From: CAYJOG01 sp964371695 [NCBI: uncultured bacterium] | Lineage (GTDB): Bacteria > CAYJOG01 | Assembly: GCA_964371695.1 (NCBI GenBank) | Contig: CAYJOG010000175.1 | Coordinates: forward strand, 1 to 6,538 | Length of the DNA stretch: 6,538 nt | Direction: 5' to 3' | Program-made: the position numbers and the translations under genes | In this document: positions 1 through 4,415 of the stretch, piece by piece | Numbering within the stretch: the stretch's first letter is position 1 | Layout of the letters: each line of letters opens with the position of its first letter | The notes under the pieces: generated by a model | The model's input: only the letters and a program-made list of their open reading frames with translations | Databases searched by the model: none | What the model was told of the DNA's origin: nothing

Positions 1-20
1 GTCTTGCAACAACCAATACG

Positions 21-91
21 AAATCAGGGGTTTTTGCCCTTCACGGCGACGGGGGCGTCGCCGCTACTCCGGTAAACCTGACCGCAATGGG
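21..91 (-). repeat. Composite GTAG-palindrome repeat, copy A
   Basis: Read on the minus strand, this copy has three parts: a CCCATTGCGGTCAGGTTT box (91-74), GGAGTAG followed by a perfect 8-bp stem CGGCGACG/CGTCGCCG (70-44), and a GGCAAAAACCCCTGATTT box (38-21). The 24-nt GTAG palindrome core is identical to that of the inverted copy at 4170-4193, and the 18-nt CCCCTGATTT-containing box is identical to 4199-4216. The GTAG head plus palindrome resembles REP elements mobilised by RAYT transposases; no such transposase is in the window, so that assignment is inference. The repeat supplies the ATG at 87, which artificially lengthens the following reading frame. Confidence 0.85.
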
Positions 92-100
92 CGATAGTGT

Positions 101-126
101 TTGTGCTTCGCCGGACCTGCTAAACT
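101..126 (+). promoter_or_regulatory. Possible promoter of the thioredoxin-fold gene
   Basis: TGCTAAACT at 118-126 looks like an extended -10 element (TG-N-TAAACT), 23 bases before the chosen ATG. The upstream TTGTGC at 101-106 is a poor -35 with a short spacer of 14 bases. This is pattern-based only. Confidence 0.25.
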
Positions 127-149
127 GTGTCGATTCTCAGGAGGAACCC

Positions 150-728
150 ATGTCTCTTCACCCTTCGCTGACGCGGGCTGCGGTGGTCCGTGCGTCGTTC
201 TTTGCCTTTTGTCTGTTGTTGCCCGCGCTGCTGCACGGCCCCGTGCTGGGGGCGCAGAAGTTTCCCACCGTGGGCAAACCGGCCCCCGACTTTGTGCTCA
301 CCAACAGTTGGGGACACAAGGATTACCTCAAGCAGTTTCTGGGCAAGAAGGTCATCATCATGAACTTCGGCAGCCACAAGTCCGAGAAAGAAGCCACGGG
401 GCTTTTTGTGACGATGGCCCGCATGTATTACACCCACCCCGGCGTGAAGATCTACAGCATGATCGTGCTCAAGGACCTGCCCTTTTACGCCAACAAACAG
501 ACGGTGATTGACCGCGTGAAAGAAATTGGCCGCAACATTTCTTATCCCGAACTGGGGGGCACCATGGACTGGGAAGGCAAGGTGTCCTCGAAATATGGCG
601 TGAACATGGGGCCCAACCTGCTGGTCATCAACAAAAAGGGCAAGATCGTGTTCATGCAGGGCGACCTGTATAAAGGCAGCACCCGCGAGCTGCACACCGC
701 CGTGGAAACCGCGCTGAAAGAAAAATAG
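150..728 (+). CDS. Exported thioredoxin-fold (redoxin/TlpA-like) protein lacking catalytic cysteines
   Basis: This encodes a 192-aa protein. The start at 150 is chosen because AGGAGGAA (139-146) lies at good spacing; the in-frame ATG at 87 is inside a repeat and would put 21 residues before the signal peptide. Residues 1-35 form a signal peptide with a basic N-terminus (LTRAAVVR), a hydrophobic core and VLGA before QKF, so the protein probably acts in the periplasm. The PAPDFVL segment (45-51), the KKVIIMNFGS strand (66-75) and GPNLLVINKKGKIVF (154-168) match the AhpC/TSA-redoxin-TlpA fold, including the usual Pro before the last central strand (P155). In relatives the strand is followed by a catalytic Cys (or selenocysteine in deiodinase-like members); here the sequence is SHKSEKE, with Ser78 at the expected place. 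The only Cys (21) is in the signal peptide. Thiol chemistry is therefore unlikely, and a chaperone or structural role is inferred. The function is unknown. Confidence 0.85.
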   Translation: MSLHPSLTRAAVVRASFFAFCLLLPALLHGPVLGAQKFPTVGKPAPDFVLTNSWGHKDYLKQFLGKKVIIMNFGSHKSEKEATGLFVTMARMYYTHPGVKIYSMIVLKDLPFYANKQTVIDRVKEIGRNISYPELGGTMDWEGKVSSKYGVNMGPNLLVINKKGKIVFMQGDLYKGSTRELHTAVETALKEK

Positions 729-757
729 CGCCGCTGCGTCTGCCCCCGGTCACCCCC

Positions 758-1063
758 ATGCAGCATTTTCTGGTTGAAATCACCTACACCGCAGCGCCTG
801 AGCGCATTGGTGAACTGGTGGCCGGTCACCGGGCCTTTCTGCAAACGGGTTATGACCAGGGCCTGCTGCTGTTTTCGGGACCACAAAACCCGAAAGTGGG
901 CGGTGTGGTGCTGGCGCGGGCCGAGACCGAAACCGACCTGCGGAACTTTTTTCTCAACGATCCTTATCAATCCGAAAACGCCGCCACCTATCGTTTTGTG
1001 TCGTTCGAGCCGGTGAAGTTCCAGCCCTTCATGGAAGCGTGGGTGAAGGGCGATTTGGAGTGA
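758..1063 (+). CDS. YciI-like protein (YCII-related domain)
   Basis: This is a 101-aa protein of usual YciI length, forming a single ferredoxin-like alpha+beta domain with no signal peptide, so it is probably cytoplasmic. The family pattern is visible: an N-terminal beta strand, then R-x(7)-H (GELVAGHRAFL, His24), a GLLLFSGP turn (35-42), GGVVLARAET strand and helix (48-57), and FFLNDPY (64-70) with the conserved Asp68-Pro69, ending in a strand with FEPVKF. His24 and Asp68 correspond to the conserved putative active-site pair of the family; the physiological reaction of most members is not known. The gene starts 29 bp after the thioredoxin-fold gene on the same strand and may be cotranscribed with it. 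No clear Shine-Dalgarno sequence precedes the ATG. Confidence 0.85.
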   Translation: MQHFLVEITYTAAPERIGELVAGHRAFLQTGYDQGLLLFSGPQNPKVGGVVLARAETETDLRNFFLNDPYQSENAATYRFVSFEPVKFQPFMEAWVKGDLE

Positions 1064-1074
1064 AACGCGCTACA

Positions 1075-1287
1075 ATGACTTTCATGCAGTGCAGTGAAAA
1101 AGAAACAGCGGTGGCCTTTTGGGGTGTGGAAACTGAAAAAACGGTTCGCCTGTCTGAGGAAGAAGAAAAGCAGGTCGCCGAGGCCCTGGCCCAGGTGAAA
1201 GCTGGCCAGGGGCTGGATTATCACAAGGTCGTGGAGGGACTTGTCCGACAATTTGACCTGCCAGAAGTGAATGAAGCGGACATTTAA
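1075..1287 (+). CDS. Probable antitoxin of a ParE/RelE-type toxin-antitoxin pair
   Basis: This is a small acidic protein of 70 aa from ATG 1075, or 67 aa from ATG 1084; an in-frame ATG at 1039 overlaps the YciI gene and is less likely. The N-terminal part (TAVAFWGVETEKTVRLSEEE) precedes a helical segment EEEKQVAEALAQVKAGQG (28-46) and DYHKVVEGLVRQF (48-60). The layout of LSEEEEKQVAEAL followed by a Gly turn and a second helix containing VxxGL resembles ParD-like and other small antitoxins. The call rests mainly on the 17-bp overlap with the downstream toxin frame, the classic arrangement that couples translation of the two. There is no good ribosome binding site; TACAAT at 1071-1076 could be a -10 element for a leaderless message starting at ATG 1084. 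Negative autoregulation would be expected from the family but cannot be seen here. Confidence 0.7.
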   Translation: MTFMQCSEKETAVAFWGVETEKTVRLSEEEEKQVAEALAQVKAGQGLDYHKVVEGLVRQFDLPEVNEADI

Positions 1288-1555
1288 CATTTCTCCGGCA
1301 GCTGCGGAGGATTTACGCCACATCGTGTCGTTTCTCCACAAAGAAAGCCCCCGAAGCGCCCGGCTTGTGCTGGAAAGAGTCAACCGTGCCATGGCGCTCA
1401 TTGAGCATTTTCCTCTGATGGGCGTGATGACGGAGCAATACCCCGCGGTCAGGAAACATCCGGTTCCCAGAACCCGCTTGGCCTTGTTTTATTTGGTGGA
1501 TGACGAACGCTTGATGTTGTTGCGTGTGCTGCACATGTCCCAAGGCAGCGCCTGA
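1271..1555 (+). CDS. ParE/RelE superfamily toxin
   Basis: This encodes a 94-aa protein, the normal length for the ParE/RelE plasmid-stabilisation toxin fold. The N-terminal ISPAAAEDLRHIVSFL (7-22) is the typical strand followed by AxxDLxxIxxFL helix. Residues 26-47 form the second helix (SARLVLERVNRAMALIEHFP), GVMTEQYPAVRKHPV matches the loop leading to the conserved basic strand, and ALFYLVDDERLMLLRVLHMS (71-90) is the characteristic C-terminal hairpin ending in R-V-L-H. ParE proteins poison DNA gyrase and RelE proteins cleave mRNA at the ribosome. The ED-L helix and VLH ending favour ParE-like, but the target cannot be decided from sequence alone. Its start lies within the antitoxin gene in another frame. 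Its stop is 1 bp from the stop of tonB on the opposite strand. Confidence 0.85.
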   Translation: MKRTFNISPAAAEDLRHIVSFLHKESPRSARLVLERVNRAMALIEHFPLMGVMTEQYPAVRKHPVPRTRLALFYLVDDERLMLLRVLHMSQGSA

Positions 1556-1556
1556 C

Positions 1557-2705
1557 TCACTCCAGCACAAAACGCAGCACCAGTTGCTGGCGCAGGTTTT
1601 TGGGGGCCATGTCTTCGGCAAAGGCCCGGTATTGCCCCAGACCCTGCACCGCCGCCAGGGCCGCCTGATCCAGCAGCGGATAACCACTGCTGCGCGACAC
1701 GGTGGCCCGCAGGCTGCCATCCGGTGCAATGGTGAGCGCGAGGGTGACCTCGCCCTCCATGCCTTCGCGCTCGGCCAGGGGCGGATAGGCCTTGCGGGCC
1801 TCCAGGGCGTTTTTCAGCCCCGCCAGATAATCTCCCCGGCTGCTGTTGGTATACGCCGGTTTGGCTGGGCGGGCGGCGGGGCGCACGGGCGGCGGCGTGG
1901 TGCGGCCTGTGTCCCGCCGGGGGAAACCGGGCACACCCCGCTCGCGGCGATCAGCCTGGGGCTCCCGCGAGCGCACCGGCCCCGGACGCTGGGGCGCGTG
2001 GCGGCTGCTGGCCCGGCCGGGTTGGCCCGGCGCACCCCCCGGCTCCACCGGCACGGCGTGGGCTGGCGCCACGGGCGAAGACACCGGGGGGGCCTCGGCC
2101 ACCGGCACGCCCGGCGGGGCGTTGGGGCTGTCGCCGCCCTTCACCGGTTCGGGCGCGGGAGGGGGCAATGTGCGGGCCGGTTGGGGCGGGGCCGCGGGCC
2201 TGGGCGCGGCCAGGGGCTTGAGGGCCAGGGGCCGGGGCGCGGGGCGGGTTTCCGTTTTTTCAGGCGGCGCGGGCGGTGTTTCGACCTTTTGTGGTGTGGG
2301 GGGTTTGGGCGCGGCGGGGGGCGGGTTGACAGCGGCTTTTTTCGCCACAGGCTTGATAACCGGCGGCGGACTCAGGCGCACCAGCACGGACACGGGGGGT
2401 TTCCCGGTCTGGCGCAGATGGGGCACAACCGCCGCCAGCACGCCGTGGGCCCCCAGGGCCAGACCCAGGGCCAGCCAGCGTTTACGGCCTTTGGCCGTGA
2501 GGCGCTGATCGTTCTGCCACCAGCGCCGCCAGGGCAGCCGCTTGACGGACACCCGCCGCAGGCGCGCCGCCAGTGTGTTCTGCTGCACAGCGGCGGGCCG
2601 GGGCGGCAGGGGGTGATGCACAAACAGGCTGGGGCGTTTGTGGATGCGGCGTTTGAAAAGCGCCGGTTTGATGCGCAGGCGGTTCAGCGTCATGTCATGT
2701 TTCAC
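1557..2705 (-). CDS. tonB: TonB energy-transducing protein
   Basis: This is a 382-aa protein from a GTG at 2705 (378 aa from the in-frame ATG at 2693; the ribosome-site evidence does not settle which). TonB spans the periplasm and passes ExbBD-derived energy to TonB-dependent outer-membrane receptors. In order: a basic, Trp/Arg-rich cytoplasmic segment (1-76); one membrane anchor (about 77-97, LALGLALGAHGVLAAVV) with a histidine at 87 in the position of the essential transmembrane His of E. coli TonB; a long Pro/Ala/Lys-rich periplasmic linker (about 103-285); and a C-terminal TonB domain (about 293-382). That domain has YPPLA (307-311), GMEGEVTLALTIAPDG, SRSSGYPLLDQAAL and a final strand QQLVLRFVLE. 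The N-terminal cytoplasmic extension is much longer than in E. coli TonB. It is the last gene of the exbB-exbD-tonB cluster, separated from exbD by 196 bp with two GTAG palindromes. Confidence 0.92.
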   Translation of the reverse strand: MKHDMTLNRLRIKPALFKRRIHKRPSLFVHHPLPPRPAAVQQNTLAARLRRVSVKRLPWRRWWQNDQRLTAKGRKRWLALGLALGAHGVLAAVVPHLRQTGKPPVSVLVRLSPPPVIKPVAKKAAVNPPPAAPKPPTPQKVETPPAPPEKTETRPAPRPLALKPLAAPRPAAPPQPARTLPPPAPEPVKGGDSPNAPPGVPVAEAPPVSSPVAPAHAVPVEPGGAPGQPGRASSRHAPQRPGPVRSREPQADRRERGVPGFPRRDTGRTTPPPVRPAARPAKPAYTNSSRGDYLAGLKNALEARKAYPPLAEREGMEGEVTLALTIAPDGSLRATVSRSSGYPLLDQAALAAVQGLGQYRAFAEDMAPKNLRQQLVLRFVLE

Positions 2706-2751
2706 CGCCTTTCGTGTCCTTTGCTTTCAGGTTTGTAAAAAAATTGAGGAA

Positions 2752-2792
2752 TGACAGGGGTTTTTTAACGTAGCCCCGGCGTCTCGCCGGGG
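2752..2792 (+). repeat. GTAG palindrome, left member of the exbD-tonB inverted pair
   Basis: GTAG at 2770-2773 is followed by CCCCGGCG-T-CTCGCCGGGG (2774-2792), an almost perfect palindrome. It is preceded by GACAGGGGTTTTTTAAC (2752-2768), which resembles the AAATCAGGGGTTTTTGCC box of the other copies. Positions 2770-2791 are a perfect 22-bp inverted repeat of 2876-2897. The element lies 64 bp upstream of the tonB start, within the putative transcript. Confidence 0.85.
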
Positions 2793-2801
2793 GTATCCAC
2801 C

Positions 2802-2873
2802 GCGCCAAAGGCGCACACCTTTTTGTTTTTCCTTATTTCTTTCTGTTTTGCGCCGCCTGCGGCGGTTTTTTTT
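2802..2873 (+). other. Spacer between the paired palindromes, with a terminator-like hairpin
   Basis: The 84-bp spacer between the GTAG palindromes contains a small GCGCC-AAA-GGCGC hairpin (2802-2814), a pyrimidine-rich stretch (2816-2850), and CCGCC-TGC-GGCGG (2853-2865) followed by eight T (2866-2873). The last is shaped like an intrinsic terminator on the plus strand, antisense to exbD and tonB. It would not stop operon transcription by the usual mechanism, because on the minus strand the stem is not followed by a U tract. No coding function is seen. Confidence 0.4.
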
Positions 2874-2875
2874 CT

Positions 2876-2897
2876 CCCGGCGAGACGCCGGGGCTAC
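2876..2897 (-). repeat. GTAG palindrome, right member of the exbD-tonB inverted pair
   Basis: On the minus strand this reads GTAGCCCCGGCGTCTCGCCGGG starting at 2897, only 4 bp after the exbD stop codon. It matches 2770-2791 perfectly in inverted orientation, so the two form an outward-headed pair like the BIME arrangement of bacterial REP elements. In the mRNA each could fold into its own stem, or the two could pair with each other over 22 bp. Confidence 0.85.
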
Positions 2898-2901
2898 TTG
2901 G

Positions 2902-3330
2902 TCACTGCCCCGTGGGTTCCGTTCTGAGCAATGCGTTTTTGACACCGGCGGCGGTGGTGAGTTCCAGGGCGGTCACCAGACGCTGGCTGGCGGCTTTGTG
3001 GTCGGCCACCAGATGCACCACCACCGAGGGGTTTTGCTGCACCTTTTCCGCCAGAAACGCTTTCAGTCCCTCATCATCAAACCGGTCGTCCTTCACGCGG
3101 TATTCCCCCCGCACCGGAATCAGCACCCTGATGCCCGTGTCTTTGACCTTGCCCGCCGCTTTGGCCTTGGGCATGGCCAGCGTGAACCCCTCTGGCCGGT
3201 TGAGGTTGAAGGTGAGCAAAAAGAAAAACAGAAGAAAAAACACCACGTCCACCAGTGCGGTGACATCCAGATATTGAATCTCGCGGCTCTTGCGGGCGCG
3301 GCGGCGAAGCCCCTGGCCAAAAAGAGACAT
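2902..3330 (-). CDS. exbD: ExbD biopolymer transport protein
   Basis: This is a 142-aa inner-membrane protein of normal ExbD/TolR length. A short basic cytoplasmic N-terminus (LRRRARKSREIQ) precedes LDVTALVDVVFFLLFFFLLTF (21-41), the single transmembrane segment. Asp28 in ALVDVV corresponds to the essential proton-path Asp25 of E. coli ExbD. The remainder is the periplasmic domain: GIRVLIPVRGEYRV, then FDDEGLKAFLAEKVQQNPSVVVHLVADHKAASQRLVTALELTTAAG, then a C-terminal NALLRTEP strand, matching the ExbD/TolR fold. It forms the proton channel with ExbB and couples to TonB. The ATG is 3 bp after the exbB stop, with GGGGGA upstream as a ribosome site, which indicates translational coupling. The exbD role rather than tolR is assigned because tonB is adjacent and no tolA, tolB or pal gene is seen. 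Confidence 0.92.
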   Translation of the reverse strand: MSLFGQGLRRRARKSREIQYLDVTALVDVVFFLLFFFLLTFNLNRPEGFTLAMPKAKAAGKVKDTGIRVLIPVRGEYRVKDDRFDDEGLKAFLAEKVQQNPSVVVHLVADHKAASQRLVTALELTTAAGVKNALLRTEPTGQ

Positions 3331-3333
3331 GGC

Positions 3334-3942
3334 TCAGTCCCCCGCCGTTTCTTTGGCAAAGAGGCGGCCAAACAGGCTGGGGTGATCCACCACCAGATGC
3401 TCGGCGGTGCGCACCATGCCCTCCAGCCAGTTTTCGAGAAACCAGTGGAAAAACCAGCAGGTGATGGCCACCGTGAGTCCGGCGCAGGTAGCCAGCAGGG
3501 CCTCCCAGATGCCCCCCGCCAGAGCCGCCGGGTTGAGCTGGCTGCCAGAAGCTTCCACCGCCATGAAGGCGCGCATCAGGCCAATCACCGTGCCCAGCAA
3601 CCCCATCAGCGGCGCAACACGCGCCATGAGCGTGAGGGCCCCCAGGCGGGTGGCCAGGGTGTCTTCGAGAGACTGAAACCGGGCCTGAAACTGGGTGGGC
3701 GTGCCGTCTTTGTCGTTGCTGGTCTGCAGCAGGCGGCCCAGCCAGCTTTCCACAATAGAGCCGTTGTATTCGGCGGCTTCCTTCACCTCGCTGCTGGTGC
3801 GGTCGGCGAGGTTTTTGAGGTCGCTGAGCACCGACAGGTACACCAGCAGACGTTCAAAGGCCACCGTGAGCGCCGTGAGCGACAACAGCACCAGGGCGAT
3901 GACCACCGGCCCGCCTTTTTGAAAAAACTCCATGAACGTCAT
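3334..3942 (-). CDS. exbB: ExbB (MotA/TolQ/ExbB proton channel) protein
   Basis: This is a 202-aa inner-membrane channel protein. Three hydrophobic segments are visible: about 12-35 (VVIALVLLSLTALTVAF), about 104-128 (TLMARVAPLMGLLGTVIGLM) and about 146-170 (WEALLATCAGLTVAITCWFF), with a large cytoplasmic loop (36-103) typical of the family. The family signatures APLMGLLGTVIGLMRAF (110-126) and LAGGIWEALLATCAGLTVAI (141-160) are present. Thr118 and Thr152 correspond to the conserved polar residues of the pore. The start is supported by AAGGAG (complement of 3948-3953), 5 bases from the ATG. It is the first gene of the cluster, preceded by a Fur-box-like promoter region. It could in principle be called tolQ, but tonB in the same cluster favours exbB. 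Confidence 0.93.
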   Translation of the reverse strand: MTFMEFFQKGGPVVIALVLLSLTALTVAFERLLVYLSVLSDLKNLADRTSSEVKEAAEYNGSIVESWLGRLLQTSNDKDGTPTQFQARFQSLEDTLATRLGALTLMARVAPLMGLLGTVIGLMRAFMAVEASGSQLNPAALAGGIWEALLATCAGLTVAITCWFFHWFLENWLEGMVRTAEHLVVDHPSLFGRLFAKETAGD

Positions 3943-3982
3943 GGGAACTCCTTTGGATTGAGGGCCGCGAAGCCCGTTTATT

Positions 3983-4001
3983 ATTGTGACTGATTCTCAA
4001 T
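3983..4001 (-). promoter_or_regulatory. Fur-box-like operator upstream of exbB
   Basis: The minus strand reads ATTGAGAATCAGTCACAAT. The central 15-mer TGAGAATCAGTCACA (3999-3985) matches the 7-1-7 Fur consensus TGATAATNATTATCA at 10 of 14 positions, with the left half nearly perfect. It covers the predicted spacer and -10 of the exbB promoter, as expected for repression by iron-loaded Fur. ExbB-ExbD-TonB systems are commonly Fur-regulated. The identification is by consensus only. Confidence 0.55.
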
Positions 4002-4011
4002 AAAAACGCAA
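3983..4011 (-). promoter_or_regulatory. Candidate exbB promoter
   Basis: On the minus strand TTGCGT (complement of 4006-4011) is a partial -35 and CACAAT (complement of 3983-3988) a partial -10, with a 17-bp spacer, 41 bases upstream of the exbB ATG. Each hexamer is imperfect (3/6 and 4/6), so this is a moderate-to-weak prediction, strengthened by the overlapping Fur-like site. Confidence 0.35.
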
Positions 4012-4134
4012 GGGGGTCTCAGTCTTGGGAGTCCTGAACCTCGCCGGGATGTTGGTTGGGATGGAAAAAGCCGTGGGATTGTGACAGTTTTTTGCCGTCA
4101 CGAACAGCAATTTCCCATCCTTGTTGGTGAGTTG

Positions 4135-4150
4135 ATGGACACCTGTCCAT
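4135..4150. repeat. Perfect 16-bp palindrome
   Basis: ATGGACA-CC-TGTCCAT is a perfect 7-2-7 inverted repeat immediately before the CCATTGCTGTTAGATTT box of the next repeat copy, sharing its CCAT with that box. It could be an operator-like site or part of the repeat family; it lies about 190 bp upstream of exbB. Confidence 0.5.
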
Positions 4151-4216
4151 TGCTGTTAGATTTACCGGAGTAGCGGCGACGCCCCCGTCGCCGTGGATGG
4201 CAAAAACCCCTGATTT
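4147..4216 (+). repeat. Composite GTAG-palindrome repeat, copy D
   Basis: CCATTGCTGTTAGATTT (4147-4163), ACCGGAGTAG, the stem CGGCGACG-CCCC-CGTCGCCG (4174-4193) and GGCAAAAACCCCTGATTT (4199-4216) follow in order. It is the inverted counterpart of the copy at 21-91, with similarity across the full approximately 70 bp. With the element at 4230-4256 it forms an outward-headed inverted pair of about 90 bp (4167-4256). Confidence 0.88.
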
Positions 4217-4229
4217 TCTTGTGGGTTGT

Positions 4230-4256
4230 GCGCGGTGGGGACACCGCGCCTACTCC
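4230..4256 (-). repeat. GTAG palindrome with GCGCGGTG stem
   Basis: On the minus strand GGAGTAG (4256-4250) is followed by GCGCGGTG-TCCC-CACCGCGC, an 8-bp perfect stem. The head sequence is the same as in the CGGCGACG subtype, but the palindrome differs. The same subtype, truncated, recurs at 6422-6436. Confidence 0.85.
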
Positions 4257-4293
4257 AAGGTTGTTGTGGCGCGACGGTTTGCGAGGAATCTTT

Positions 4294-4317
4294 CCAGATG
4301 CCTATTGAGGCATCTGG
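4294..4317. repeat. 10-bp perfect hairpin between repeat copies
   Basis: CCAGATGCCT-ATTG-AGGCATCTGG forms a 10-bp stem with a 4-base loop. It is not followed by a T tract on the plus strand, so it does not look like an intrinsic terminator in that direction. It sits between two GTAG elements and lacks the GTAG head itself. Confidence 0.7.
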
Positions 4318-4326
4318 CCGAGCAAA

Positions 4327-4401
4327 GGCGATAGCGGCGTCGCGCCTACTCCAGAAAGGGGTGAAATCTCCTGATTTCTCTTCAAACCTGACAGCAATGG
4401 G
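4327..4401 (-). repeat. Composite GTAG repeat, degenerate copy E
   Basis: Reading the minus strand: CCCATTGCTGTCAGGTTT (4401-4384; 17 of 18 identical to 91-74), then AGAAATCAGG (4379-4370), then GGAGTAG (4352-4346) and an imperfect palindrome GGCGCGACGCCGCTATCGCC. Here the AAATCAGG box lies before the GTAG head rather than after it, as it also does in the copy at 6368-6436. Confidence 0.75.
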
Positions 4402-4415
4402 ACACCTACCCCCCC

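Larger units (their letters stand above)
3943..4415. other. 473-bp intergenic region without a gene
   Basis: No reading frame here has a convincing start, ribosome site or protein-like composition. The left part carries the exbB promoter and Fur-like site. The segment 4012-4134 shows nothing beyond a weak GTGAC/GTCAC stem around 4081-4101. From 4135 onward it is a dense cluster of palindromes and composite repeat copies running to the 3' end of the leftward gene at 4416. Confidence 0.8.

Noticed and set aside
1524-2738. Long plus-strand open frame (404 codons) opposite tonB
   Set aside because: It is antisense to a clear TonB protein. Its Gly/Arg/Gln/His-rich composition is what the complement of a GC-rich Pro/Ala coding region gives, and it shows no domain or ribosome site.
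2853-2873. Intrinsic terminator for the tonB operon
   Set aside because: The T tract follows the stem only on the plus strand, while exbD and tonB are on the minus strand; no plus-strand gene ends there.
2848-3993. Long plus-strand open frame (381 codons) opposite exbD and exbB
   Set aside because: It crosses repeat sequence and is antisense to two well recognised genes; no domain features are visible.
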